Shown here in pieces: positions 17,406 to 27,648 of a DNA stretch of 64,000 nt. The position numbers and the translations under genes are program-made. This DNA comes from Pseudomonas aylmerensis (GTDB lineage Bacteria > Pseudomonadota > Gammaproteobacteria > Pseudomonadales > Pseudomonadaceae). The stretch covers positions 442,172 through 506,171 of the forward strand of contig NZ_MAUE01000012.1 of the NCBI RefSeq assembly GCF_001702265.1. The letters are read 5' to 3'. Each line of letters starts with the position of its first letter. Position 1 is the stretch's first letter. A model generated the notes under the pieces. It searched no databases, had not been told where the DNA came from, and saw only the letters and a program-made list of their open reading frames with translations.

Positions 17406-18716
17406 ATGCACCCTGAATCCTTCACCGGGCAGGCATCTTTAGTCACGCCTACCCGAAAGCGCTTCTTCATCATGGTGCTGCTGTTTATCACCGTGGTGAT
17501 CAACTACCTCGACCGCAGCAACCTGTCGATTGCCGCCCCGGCCCTGACCAGTGAACTGGGGATCGACCCGGTGCACGTCGGGCTGATCTTTTCCGCATTC
17601 GGCTGGACCTATGCCGCCATGCAGATCCCTGGCGGCTGGCTGGTCGACCGCGTGCCGCCCCGCATTCTCTACACCGCTGCCCTGCTGCTGTGGTCGATCG
17701 CCACCGTAATGCTCGGGTTTGCCGCCAGTTTCATCGCGCTGTTTGTGCTGCGCATGGCCGTCGGCGCCCTGGAGGCGCCGGCCTACCCGATCAACAGCCG
17801 TGTGGTCACCACCTGGTTTCCCGAACGCGAGCGCGCCACTGCGATTGGCGTCTATACCTCCGGGCAGTTTGTCGGGCTGGCCTTTCTCACGCCGGTGCTG
17901 GCGTGGCTGCAGCACGCGTTCGGCTGGCACATGGTGTTTGTCGCCACCGGTGGCGTCGGTATCCTGTGGGCCGTGATCTGGTACGCGGTGTACCGCGAGC
18001 CGAAGGATTTCAAAGGCGCCAACGCCGCTGAAATCGACCTGATCCGCGAAGGTGGCGGGCTGGTGGACATGCAGGCGCAAGCCACCAAGGCGCCGTTCAG
18101 TTGGGTCGACCTGGGCATCGTGCTGAGCAAGCGCAAGCTCTGGGGCATCTACCTCGGGCAGTTCTGCCTGAACTCGACGCTGTGGTTCTTCCTGACGTGG
18201 TTTCCGACGTACTTGGTGAAATATCGCGGCATGGACTTCATCAAGTCCGGCCTGCTGGCGTCGCTGCCGTTTCTGGCGGCGTTTGTTGGGGTGCTTTGCT
18301 CGGGGATATTTTCCGACTGGCTGATTCGCCGGGGGGCGTCGGTGGGTTTCGCACGCAAATTGCCGATCATCGGTGGATTGCTGATTTCCACGGCGATCAT
18401 CGGCGCCAACTACGTGGACTCGACGGCTTGGGTGATTGCGTTCCTGGCGCTGGCGTTTTTCGGCAATGGCCTGGCGTCGATCACCTGGTCGCTGGTCTCG
18501 ACCCTGGCGCCTGCGCGTCTGCTCGGGCTGACGGGAGGGGTATTCAATTTCATCGGCAACCTGTCGGCGATTGCCACGCCGATCGTGATTGGCTTTTTGG
18601 CCAGCGGCGATTCGTTTGCGCCGGCGATCACCTACATCGCGGTGCTGGCGTTGCTCGGTGCGCTTTCCTACGTGCTGTTGGTGGGTAAGGTCGAGCGAAT
18701 TGAACTGAATGAATAG
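17406..18716 (+). CDS. dgoT: MFS transporter, D-galactonate uptake (DgoT type)
   Basis: This 436-residue protein has about 12 membrane segments and belongs to the anion:cation symporter branch of the major facilitator superfamily. Features are VVINYLDRSNLSIAAPAL in helix 1, GWTYAAMQIPGGWLVDR (the conserved loop 2-3 region) and EAPAYPINSRVVTTWFPERERA. The location after dgoKAD makes D-galactonate the likely substrate. The ribosome site is AAGAGG. Confidence 0.9.
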   Translation: MHPESFTGQASLVTPTRKRFFIMVLLFITVVINYLDRSNLSIAAPALTSELGIDPVHVGLIFSAFGWTYAAMQIPGGWLVDRVPPRILYTAALLLWSIATVMLGFAASFIALFVLRMAVGALEAPAYPINSRVVTTWFPERERATAIGVYTSGQFVGLAFLTPVLAWLQHAFGWHMVFVATGGVGILWAVIWYAVYREPKDFKGANAAEIDLIREGGGLVDMQAQATKAPFSWVDLGIVLSKRKLWGIYLGQFCLNSTLWFFLTWFPTYLVKYRGMDFIKSGLLASLPFLAAFVGVLCSGIFSDWLIRRGASVGFARKLPIIGGLLISTAIIGANYVDSTAWVIAFLALAFFGNGLASITWSLVSTLAPARLLGLTGGVFNFIGNLSAIATPIVIGFLASGDSFAPAITYIAVLALLGALSYVLLVGKVERIELNE

Positions 18717-19096
18717 CCTGTGGCGGATGGGCGTTTGTCGCTGATGGGGGCTTCTCTACCAGGTGAGCCTTTGTAGCAGACAGGCTCCCTGTGGCAAGCC
18801 CGCATCCTGTGGCGAGCGGGCTTGCCCCGCGTTGGGGTGCGAAGCACCCCCAAAATCTGTCGACGCGTTATTCCTGAAATACCGCAGTAGCTTCTCTATT
18901 GGGGCTGCTGCGCAGCCCAACGCGGGGCAAGCCCGCTCACCACAGGATGCGGGTTTGCCAAAGGAAGCGGGCTTGTCACAGGGAGTCTTCTTGCACAGGA
19001 TGCGGGCTTGTCATAGGGAGCCTGCTTGTCACAGGAGGCAGGCTTGCCACAGACAGACAGCCTGCTTGCCTTGCAAGCTCACCCTGCCCCTCGGTT
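18717..19096. repeat. REP-rich region with a 45-bp long inverted repeat and decayed tandem half-REPs
   Basis: This 380-bp gap between convergent dgoT and the RcnB-like gene has no credible gene. Arms 18792-18836 and 18916-18960 form a 45-bp inverted repeat with only about two mismatches. Its inner end carries further hairpins (GGGGTGCGAAGCACCCC at 18834-18850; GGGGCTGCTGCGCAGCCC at 18901-18918). To the right (about 18941-19075) follow six or so decayed direct copies of a roughly 18-20-nt unit of the form CACAGGATGCGGGCTTGTCA. It probably terminates transcription in both directions. Confidence 0.75.
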
Positions 19097-19537
19097 TCAG
19101 TTGAGGACGCCGTCGAGGATCTCGTAGACGATGCCGGTACCCACCGCAATCAACACCACGTCCGGGCCGGAGCGGCGCCATTCGTAGCCTGGGTACACCG
19201 GCAGGCGCGCCAGCGCTCGGTTGTCCAGGCGTTCGCCGTAGTAGCCACGGGGCAGTGGTTGGCCGCGTACCAGGCGCACATTCGGCGGCGGCGGTGCGCC
19301 GCGCGCGAACTGACCATGGTTGTCGTGGATGATCTGCCGCACCGGGCCAAAGTCCTGGGGCGGGCCGCCGCGACGGTTGTCCTGGGGGCCGCGATGGTCG
19401 TCGCCATGTTGCTCGTGCTGGCCTTGCGGGCCGCCACGGTCTGGGCCGCCTTGGTCGTAAGGCGCGGCCTGCGCCAGGGCACTTGCGCCGAGCATCAGCA
19501 CGCCGAGACCAGCTATCAAGCGTTTAGGCATTTTCAT
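19097..19537 (-). CDS. RcnB/CigR-family periplasmic protein
   Basis: This 146-residue protein has a signal peptide (1-24, cleaved after AQA). A low-complexity Gly/His/Asp/Pro-rich segment follows (about 25-75, with GGPDRGGPQGQHEQHGDDHRG-like composition). A conserved C-terminal domain contains RGQPLPRGYYGERLD and ends in a hydrophobic stretch (VVLIAVGTGIVYEILDGVL). Such proteins are annotated as RcnB (Ni/Co homeostasis) or CigR anti-virulence-like. The His/Asp run suggests metal binding, but function here is unknown. GAGGA lies 8 nt before the start. Confidence 0.8.
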   Translation of the reverse strand: MKMPKRLIAGLGVLMLGASALAQAAPYDQGGPDRGGPQGQHEQHGDDHRGPQDNRRGGPPQDFGPVRQIIHDNHGQFARGAPPPPNVRLVRGQPLPRGYYGERLDNRALARLPVYPGYEWRRSGPDVVLIAVGTGIVYEILDGVLN

Positions 19538-19564
19538 GGGGTGTTTCCTCAGTACTGCACGAAC

Positions 19565-19599
19565 AAAAAAGGGACCTCGAACGAGGTTCGAAATCCCTT
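19565..19599 (-). terminator. Rho-independent terminator of trpBA
   Basis: Read on the minus strand, AAGGGA-TT-TCGAAC-CTC-GTTCGA-GG-TCCCTT forms a two-step stem followed by TTTTTT (19570-19565). It lies about 78 bp after the trpA stop. Confidence 0.8.
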
Positions 19600-19676
19600 G
19601 GTCTTGTCAGTTTAGGTACTGAATCGACGGTATGATTCCTCTGTATCAGGAACTTTACCTACCGCTTACGAGCCGC

Positions 19677-20486
19677 TTACTTACGGGCGTTGCGGACACC
19701 TTCCGACAGTGCCGCGCAGAGGCCCAAGACGCCATCAATCGCTTGCTGATCAGTTTTGGCATTCGCAATGTGATCGATCAAGGCCGACCCCACCACGACA
19801 CCGTCTGCCAGGCGCGCGATGGCAGCGGCTTGTTCCGGCGTGCGGATACCAAAACCGATGCTGATCGGCAGGTCGGTATGCCGGCGCAGGCGGGTTACGG
19901 CTTCCTCGACATGCTCGAGGGTCGCCGCGCCGGCGCCGGTCACACCGGCCACCGACACGTAGTACACAAACCCGGAGCTGCCGTTGAGCACGGTAGGCAG
20001 GCGCACATCATCGGTGGTCGGCGTGGTCAGGCGGATAAAGTCGATACCCGCAGCCTGGGCCGGGTCGCACAGCTCGCCGTTATGCTCGGGCGGCATGTCA
20101 ACCACGATCAGGCCGTCTACACCGGCTTGCTTGGCATCGGCGATGAACTGCGGCACACCATATTTGTGGATCGGGTTGAAGTAACCCATCAGCACCAGCG
20201 GCGTCTCGGTGTTGTCCTTGCGGAACTCACGGACCATCTGCAGGGTTTTCGCCAGGTTCTGCTTGGCGGTCAGTGCGCGGATGTTGGCCAGTTGGATGGC
20301 CGGGCCGTCCGCCATCGGATCGGTGAAGGGCATGCCCAACTCGATCACATCGGCGCCGGCTGCCGGCAAGCCCTTGAGGATCGCCAGCGAGGTGTCATAA
20401 CTCGGGTCGCCAGCGGTAACGAAGGTCACCAGGGCCGCGCGGTTTTGTTCTTTCAGTTGCGCAAAACGTGTTTGCAGGCGGCTCAT
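19677..20486 (-). CDS. trpA: Tryptophan synthase alpha subunit
   Basis: This 269-residue TIM-barrel subunit cleaves indole-3-glycerol phosphate to indole, which is channelled to TrpB. Visible motifs are [12 protein letters not shown], the catalytic Glu/Asp region [26 protein letters not shown] and the phosphate-binding [11 protein letters not shown]. It begins immediately after the trpB stop (TAAATG), so translation is coupled. As usual for Pseudomonas, trpBA is separate from the other trp genes. Confidence 0.98.
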   Translation of the reverse strand: MSRLQTRFAQLKEQNRAALVTFVTAGDPSYDTSLAILKGLPAAGADVIELGMPFTDPMADGPAIQLANIRALTAKQNLAKTLQMVREFRKDNTETPLVLMGYFNPIHKYGVPQFIADAKQAGVDGLIVVDMPPEHNGELCDPAQAAGIDFIRLTTPTTDDVRLPTVLNGSSGFVYYVSVAGVTGAGAATLEHVEEAVTRLRRHTDLPISIGFGIRTPEQAAAIARLADGVVVGSALIDHIANAKTDQQAIDGVLGLCAALSEGVRNARK

Positions 20487-22731
<2,245 letters not shown>

Positions 22732-22735
<4 letters not shown>

Positions 22736-23058
22736 TCGCCGCGTTTGCACAGCAGGTAAGCCGCCAGCAGGCCCAGTGCGCCAACGGCGACGCCGGCGGT
22801 AGTCCATGGGTGCTCTTGTGCGTAGTCCCGGGTCGCAACACCGGTTTCGCGGAGTTTGACTTTGCTTTCTTCGTACGCGTCGCTGATCAGGTGGCGGGAG
22901 TGCTTGAGGGCATTCTCGGCATTGCTTTTCAGGGCCTTCAGCGTTTTGCGCGACTCATCAGACGCATCGTCCTTGAGGCTCTCAAGCGACTTGAGCAGGC
23001 TCGAAATCTCGGCTTCCATGCTTTCCAGCGACGCTTTGCGTAAAGAAGTGTTGGCCAT
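22732..23058 (-). CDS. DUF883 (ElaB/YqjD-type) inner-membrane protein
   Basis: This 108-residue protein is helical and charged through about residue 80 (coiled-coil-like [25 protein letters not shown] pattern). The C-terminal membrane segment begins [21 protein letters not shown] and ends in Arg/Lys. Family members in E. coli are tail-anchored, ribosome-associated and stationary-phase induced. The role here is inferred only from the family. It has an AGGAGAG ribosome site. Confidence 0.88.
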
Positions 23059-23132
23059 GTGGACTCTCCTGAAATGATTGAGTGGCAGGTGTAGATACCG
23101 ACTGCGCCCGTTTCAGAAAGTGCAGTAAATCT

Positions 23133-23160
23133 GAACTTTCAGGTAGGAACGGTCGCCAGA
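23133..23160 (+). promoter_or_regulatory. Possible AlgU-type promoter of the dodecin gene
   Basis: GAACTT (23133-23138) is followed after 17 bp by CCAGA (23156-23160). The -35 is identical to the sigma-22 consensus and the -10 is one base off TCAGA, the form used by the two better matches in this window. Transcription would start near 23167, about 46 nt before the dodecin ATG. Confidence 0.35.
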
Positions 23161-23212
23161 AGCAGTACGAACATTGACTGCTACGCTCACTAGAGACCTC
23201 AGGAGAAACGCT

Positions 23213-23428
23213 ATGTCTGATCATCACACGTACAAGAAAGTCGAACTGGTTGGCTCGTCGGCGACCAGCATTGAAGATGCGATCAACAACGCCCTGGCTG
23301 AAGCCAACAAGAGCATCAAGCACTTGGAATGGTTCGAGGTGACCGAAACCCGTGGCCACATCAAGGACGGCAAGGCCGCGCACTTTCAGGTCACCCTCAA
23401 AGTCGGGTTCCGAATTGCCAGTAGTTGA
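23213..23428 (+). CDS. Dodecin family flavin-binding protein
   Basis: This 71-residue protein begins MSDHHTYKKVELVGSSATSI. It has the dodecin fold signature: a helix (SIEDAINNALAEANKSI) followed by beta strands with LEWFEVTETRGHI, where the Trp is the flavin-stacking residue, and FQVTLKVGFRI. Dodecins are 12-mers that store riboflavin, FMN or CoA. The start at 23213 has AGGAG 7 nt upstream. Confidence 0.93.
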   Translation: MSDHHTYKKVELVGSSATSIEDAINNALAEANKSIKHLEWFEVTETRGHIKDGKAAHFQVTLKVGFRIASS

Positions 23429-23542
23429 TCACGTCGGTTGAACTTGCCGACTGGCCGATTGCCATAACCTGCGCTACAACCAATGGGTGCCGAGGCGAAA
23501 GCGTCGGCACGCTCTTTTCGATCAGCGCAAGGAAAGTAACGG

Positions 23543-23770
23543 ATGAAGAAGTTCCTGTTTGCGGTAGGTTTGTTGAGCATTGCGGGCACTGCCCTGGCGG
23601 CGGGCAAGCCTTGTGAAGAGCTGAAAAGCGAAATTGCAGCGAAAATCGACGCCAAGGGCGCTTCGGGTTATTCGCTGGAAGTCGTGGACAAGGGCGCAGC
23701 GCCGAGCGATCACACAGTGGTCGGCAGCTGCGAAGCCGGTACCAAGGAAATCGCCTACAAGCGCGGGTGA
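23543..23770 (+). CDS. DUF1161 small secreted protein, copy 1
   Basis: This 75-residue precursor has a signal peptide (about 1-20, cleaved after ALAA). The mature part is about 55 residues with PCEELKSEIAAKIDAKG, a Tyr-x-Leu-Glu-Val strand, and VVGSCEAGTKEIAY. Two cysteines suggest a periplasmic disulfide. The function of DUF1161 is not known. A paralogue with the same layout is at 25734. A long REP-derived terminator follows. Confidence 0.88.
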   Translation: MKKFLFAVGLLSIAGTALAAGKPCEELKSEIAAKIDAKGASGYSLEVVDKGAAPSDHTVVGSCEAGTKEIAYKRG

Positions 23771-23792
23771 TCCCGTGCTTCAAATATAAAAT

Positions 23793-23910
23793 CGACGCAC
23801 TTGTGGCGAGGGAGCTTGCTCCCGCTGGAGGGCGCAGCACTGCCTTTTTCGGCGGCGCTACGCAGCCCAGCGGGAGCAAGCTCCCTGGCCACAGGTGCGT
23901 CGTTTTTTTT
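23793..23910. terminator. REP-derived long hairpin terminator between convergent genes
   Basis: Arms beginning CGACGCAC (23793) and ending GTGCGTCG (23902) enclose a REP pair (GGCGAGGGAGCTTGCTCCCG and its inverse). TTTTTTTT follows at 23903-23910. It ends the DUF1161 message on the plus strand. On the minus strand the opposite flank is also AT-rich (ATTTTATATTTG), so it may stop transcription from the luciferase-like gene too. Confidence 0.75.
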
Positions 23911-23921
23911 CGCCTGAAGTT

Positions 23922-24923
23922 TTAGCCCTTCATCAACTGTGCCAGCAGCTCGTAGGAATGAATCCGATCGGCATGCTCGTACAGGTCGCAAGTAAAGATC
24001 AGCTCGTCAGCGCCGGTCTGTTCGACCAGCACCTCCAGTTTGGCGCGGATCTTCGCCGGGCTGCCGACCATGGCCAGGCCCAGGAAGCTGCCTACCGCAT
24101 CTTTTTCATGCGGTAGCCACAGACCGTCCATGGTTTTCACCGGCGGGCGCTGCACCAGGCTTTGCCCGCGCATCAGCGCAAGGATGCGCTGGTATACGGA
24201 GGTGGCCAGGTAGTCCGCCTGCTCATCGGTGTCCGCCGCGACCAGTGGAATGCCGAGCATCACGTAAGGTTTGTCGAGCACGGCCGATGGCTTGAAGTGA
24301 TTGCGGTACACACGAATCGCTTCATGCATCAGACGCGGTGCGAAATGGGAGGCGAAGGCGTAGGGCAAACCGCGCTCGCCCGCCAGCTGGGCGCTGAACA
24401 GACTGGAACCCAACAGCCACACCGGCACATTGGTGCCGGTGCCCGGTACGGCGATCACCCGTTGGTCGGGCGTGCGCGGGCCAAGGTAGGCCATCAGCTC
24501 GGCAACATCTTCGGGGAAGTCATCCGCGCTGCCCGAGCGCTCACGGCGCAGGGCGCGCGCAGTCATTTGGTCGGACCCGGGCGCGCGGCCCAGGCCCAGG
24601 TCAATACGGCCCGGATAGAGACTTTCCAGGGTGCCGAACTGCTCGGCGATCACCAGCGGTGCATGGTTGGGCAGCATGACGCCGCCCGAGCCGACGCGAA
24701 TTGTCGAGGTGCCGCCAGCCAGATAGCCCAGCAAGACCGAAGTGGCCGAGCTGGCGATTCCGTCCATATTGTGGTGTTCCGCCACCCAGAAACGGTTGTA
24801 GCCGAACTTTTCCACGTGCTGGGCCAGGTCCAGGGAATTGCGTAACGACTGCGCCGGACTGCCGTTGGCCCGCACGGGCACGAGGTCGAGGGTCGAGAAC
24901 TTTACGTCGGACAGCGATTTCAT
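23922..24923 (-). CDS. Luciferase-like (LLM) flavin-dependent oxidoreductase
   Basis: This 333-residue protein belongs to the bacterial luciferase-like monooxygenase superfamily, group similar to E. coli YhbW. It has an FMN-dependent TIM barrel with [43 protein letters not shown] and [13 protein letters not shown]. Substrate is unknown. Gene context gives no pathway; it lies between small stress genes. Confidence 0.9.
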   Translation of the reverse strand: MKSLSDVKFSTLDLVPVRANGSPAQSLRNSLDLAQHVEKFGYNRFWVAEHHNMDGIASSATSVLLGYLAGGTSTIRVGSGGVMLPNHAPLVIAEQFGTLESLYPGRIDLGLGRAPGSDQMTARALRRERSGSADDFPEDVAELMAYLGPRTPDQRVIAVPGTGTNVPVWLLGSSLFSAQLAGERGLPYAFASHFAPRLMHEAIRVYRNHFKPSAVLDKPYVMLGIPLVAADTDEQADYLATSVYQRILALMRGQSLVQRPPVKTMDGLWLPHEKDAVGSFLGLAMVGSPAKIRAKLEVLVEQTGADELIFTCDLYEHADRIHSYELLAQLMKG

Positions 24924-25072
24924 AAGCCTGCTTCTCCAATGGGGGCGCAGGCTTCATAGACGAACCAAAACCTGCCGCTTCATGTGCATGTCCTATGCAA
25001 TGAGGGCATATACCCGAGATTCAATAGCTAGCCCGAAATTTCCTACTTAATCGCTAGGTTTCTCTTACAAGT

Positions 25073-25100
25073 GAACTTTGCCAAAGCTTCTATCCTCAGA
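25073..25100 (+). promoter_or_regulatory. AlgU (sigma-22)-type promoter of osmC
   Basis: GAACTT (25073-25078), a 17-bp spacer, and TCAGA (25096-25100) give an extracytoplasmic-function sigma promoter with the same -35, spacer and -10 as the small RNA promoter at 63321. The predicted start is near 25107, 32 nt before the osmC ATG. osmC is reported as an AlgU-regulon member in P. aeruginosa. Confidence 0.7.
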
Positions 25101-25138
25101 ACCTTACTGACGCAAAACCACCGTTCGAGGAGAAAGCT

Positions 25139-25570
25139 ATGAGTATTGTTAAAAAGGCATCCGCGCATTGGGAAGGTGATCTGAAGACTGGCCTGGGTTC
25201 CATTTCCACCGAGACCGGCGTGCTGCGCGAAGCTCCCTACGGCTTCAAGGCGCGTTTCGAAGGCGGTAAGGGCACCAACCCTGAAGAACTGATCGGTGCG
25301 GCGCACGCCGGCTGTTTCTCGATGGCGTTTTCGATGATTCTCGGTGATGCCGGCCTCAAGGCTGACAGCATCGACACCCAGGCTGAAGTGACCCTGGACC
25401 AGGTCGATGGCGGCTTCGCGATCACTGCTGTGCATTTGATCCTCAAGGCCAAGATTCCAGGCGCGAGCCAGGCGCAGTTCGATGAACTGAGCAAGAAAGC
25501 CAAGGAAGGGTGCCCGGTATCGAAAGTGCTGAATGCGAAAATCAGCCTGGATGCCACCCTCGTAAACTGA
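25139..25570 (+). CDS. osmC: Peroxiredoxin OsmC (organic hydroperoxide detoxification)
   Basis: This 143-residue protein uses a thiol pair to reduce organic hydroperoxides in the cytoplasm. The reactive cysteines are in AAHAGCFSMAFSM (Cys about 59) and KEGCPVSKVL (Cys about 124). The Arg-containing N-terminal KARFEGGKGTNPEELI is also typical of OsmC rather than Ohr. The promoter is AlgU-like, so it likely responds to envelope/osmotic stress. The ribosome site is GAGGAG. Confidence 0.95.
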   Translation: MSIVKKASAHWEGDLKTGLGSISTETGVLREAPYGFKARFEGGKGTNPEELIGAAHAGCFSMAFSMILGDAGLKADSIDTQAEVTLDQVDGGFAITAVHLILKAKIPGASQAQFDELSKKAKEGCPVSKVLNAKISLDATLVN

Positions 25571-25579
25571 CACCGCTAC

Positions 25580-25618
25580 CTGTAGGTCGCCGGCAAGCCG
25601 GCGCCTGCAGTTGTTTTT
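25580..25618 (+). terminator. Terminator after osmC
   Basis: CTGTAGGTCGCCGGC pairs with GCCGGCGCCTGCAG around a short loop, followed by TTGTTTTT. It resembles a single REP hairpin of the CTGTAGG class. Confidence 0.7.
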
Positions 25619-25733
25619 GGGTGGCGCCAAAACATCTGCGTTAAATCAGAACTCGTGTTTCACCGATGTGGTCCTATAGCCTATGCAGCCTTAGACGCAC
25701 ACCCGTGCGCAATGCATTCAGGGAGCTTCACAC

Positions 25734-25973
25734 ATGAAACGTTTTGCCTTGGCGATCATCTGCGGTGTTTTGGCCACTTCGGCCGTGGCCGCGCCAAAAG
25801 ACTGCGAAGAGCTCAGGAAAGAGATTGAGGTCAAGATCCAGGCGAACGCCGTTCCGTCCTACACCCTGGAAATTGTCAGCAAGGAAGAAGCTGACAAGCA
25901 CGATTCCGCCATGGTCGTCGGCAGCTGTGAGAACGGCACCAAAGCCATCGTCTACCAGAAGAACAACGACTGA
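25734..25973 (+). CDS. DUF1161 small secreted protein, copy 2
   Basis: This 79-residue precursor has a signal peptide (about 1-20, VAA/AP). The mature part is PKDCEELRKEIEVKIQANAVPSYTLEIV..., ending VVGSCENGTKAIVYQ, the same two-cysteine plan as copy 1 (23543). The two are diverged but clearly related. Function is unknown. Its stop abuts the stop of the convergent lipoprotein gene. Confidence 0.88.
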   Translation: MKRFALAIICGVLATSAVAAPKDCEELRKEIEVKIQANAVPSYTLEIVSKEEADKHDSAMVVGSCENGTKAIVYQKNND

Positions 25974-26396
25974 TCAGAGGCAGTTGACGCTGCGCTCTTC
26001 GGCCAGCAATTGGCGGGCGGCGTTGTACAGGCGGATATTCGGCGTGTAGGCCAATGAGCGCCCTTCCAGGCTATAACGTTGGCCGGCTTCGAAATGGTCG
26101 TACTGCAAGGTAATGAAGCAGGTCCGATCCGTCGTTTGTCCAAACCCGCTGAAACTGCCGCCGGTCGGCACCTCGAAATCAAAGCGCACCATCAACTCAT
26201 GACTGCCGGGCGGGACCTGGAAGTAGCGCCCGTCGGGGAGGTTCTTGCCGTCCAGGCGCTGGGCCATCACCAGTTTGGCACCCGGTGTCGGGGTGGCGAA
26301 ATCGATCCAGGCCTGGTGCGGGTCAACCGGCGGGATCGGGGTGTAAGCACACGCACTCAGGAACAGCGCGGTGACGGGGAGCAAGAGCTGACGCAT
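25974..26396 (-). CDS. Predicted lipoprotein, unknown function
   Basis: This 140-residue protein has a type II signal with lipobox LFLSAC (lipidated Cys16 in this start). The mature domain includes PVDPHQAWIDFATPTPGAKLVMAQRLDG, a PPGSHELMVRFDFEVP strand region and a Cys pair (CFITLQY, SVNCL). I do not recognise a characterised family. The PPGxH...V pattern recalls small beta-sandwich PEGA-like domains. I chose ATG 26396; an upstream GTG (26405) is possible. Confidence 0.75.
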   Translation of the reverse strand: MRQLLLPVTALFLSACAYTPIPPVDPHQAWIDFATPTPGAKLVMAQRLDGKNLPDGRYFQVPPGSHELMVRFDFEVPTGGSFSGFGQTTDRTCFITLQYDHFEAGQRYSLEGRSLAYTPNIRLYNAARQLLAEERSVNCL

Positions 26397-26538
26397 GGCA
26401 GGCACTCATCGCAGGGAAAGAATTGAGCCTGGCGCGCACGGCAACAGACTCGCTATGAGTATAAACACGTCACGCCATGGAAAAATTCCGTATAGGCAGG
26501 ATAGTCTGGCGAGCAAATCAGCCAGGAGTGGTCGGGGC

Positions 26539-27648
26539 ATGGTCAGGCGTTTTCTTGCAGGGGCAGTGGTTGTGTTGCTCAGCGGCTGTTCCAGCCTCAG
26601 TTATTACAGCCAGTTGGCCAGCGGACAATGGCAATTGTTGCGTGCCCGCGAGCCGGTGGCCGAGGTCATCGCCGACCCGTCCCGCCCGAAGTCGCTGCGT
26701 GAGCACCTGGTGCAATCGCAAAAAGCGCGGACATTCGCCAGCGAGCACCTGCACCTTCCTGACAACCAGAGTTACCGTCTGTACGCCGATATTGGCCGGC
26801 CTTACGTGGTCTGGAATGTCTTTGCCACGCAGGAATTTTCCCTGTCGCCTGAAACCCACTGTTTCCCCATTGCCGGTTGCGTGGCCTATCGCGGCTACTA
26901 CAACCAAGGTGCGGCGCGCGGTGAGGCGGCGCTGTTGAAGCAACAGGGCATGGATGTCTCGATCGGTGGTGTCGAGGCCTATTCCACCCTGGGCTGGTTC
27001 AACGACCCGATCATGAATTCGATGATGAACTGGGGTGACGAGCGCCTGGCCACGCTGATCTTCCACGAGTTGGCGCACCAGCGTTTCTATGTGAAGGATG
27101 ACACCGAGTTCAACGAGTCATTCGCCAATTTCGTCGAACAGGAAGGCACCCGCCAATGGCGCGCGGCACGGGGCCTGGCGCCCCTCAGCGACTCGGCGGT
27201 GGCGCAGCGTGACCAATTCACCCGGCTGATCCTCGAAACCCGTCAACGCCTGGAAAAACTCTATGCGCAGCCACTGTCTGGCGAGGTGATGCGTCAGGCC
27301 AAGGCGGCGGAATTCGAGCGTTTGCGCAGTGATTATCGGCAACTGCGTGACAGCCAGTGGGGCGGCGATAAGCGTTATGACGTGTGGATCAACCAGCCGA
27401 TGAACAATGCGCGGTTGCTGCCGTTTGGGCTGTATGACCAATGGGTGCCGGCGTTTGCGGCGTTGTTTGCGCAGCAGGGCGGGGATTGGCTGAAGTTTTA
27501 TGCGGCGGTCGAGCAACTAGGGCGGTTGCCGCAGGCGCAGCGCAAGGCGGCGTTGAGGCAGTTGGAGGGTACGGGGCCATCAGGGCCTCTCGCAGGCAAG
27601 CCGGCTCCCACAGAGGGATCCGGGTATGACTCGGGGCCTCGGGTGTAA
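26539..27648 (+). CDS. Predicted zinc aminopeptidase (DUF2265/PF10023 type), lipoprotein
   Basis: This 369-residue protein has a lipobox (VLLSGCSS, Cys16). The metallopeptidase motif is HELAH at residues 176-180, with a downstream NESFANFVE glutamate as probable third zinc ligand, as annotated for this predicted aminopeptidase family. The body is intact to about residue 348. The last 20 or so residues (GPLAGKPAPTEGSGYDSGPRV) are read from a REP element, so the native C-terminus and stop have been replaced by repeat sequence. ATG 26539 is preceded by AGGAG. Confidence 0.85.
   Translation: MVRRFLAGAVVVLLSGCSSLSYYSQLASGQWQLLRAREPVAEVIADPSRPKSLREHLVQSQKARTFASEHLHLPDNQSYRLYADIGRPYVVWNVFATQEFSLSPETHCFPIAGCVAYRGYYNQGAARGEAALLKQQGMDVSIGGVEAYSTLGWFNDPIMNSMMNWGDERLATLIFHELAHQRFYVKDDTEFNESFANFVEQEGTRQWRAARGLAPLSDSAVAQRDQFTRLILETRQRLEKLYAQPLSGEVMRQAKAAEFERLRSDYRQLRDSQWGGDKRYDVWINQPMNNARLLPFGLYDQWVPAFAALFAQQGGDWLKFYAAVEQLGRLPQAQRKAALRQLEGTGPSGPLAGKPAPTEGSGYDSGPRV

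Noticed and set aside
19650..19676. GAACTT near 19650 as another AlgU promoter
   Set aside because: No TCNGA-type -10 at 16-17 bp, and the downstream plus strand holds only the antisense of trpA.
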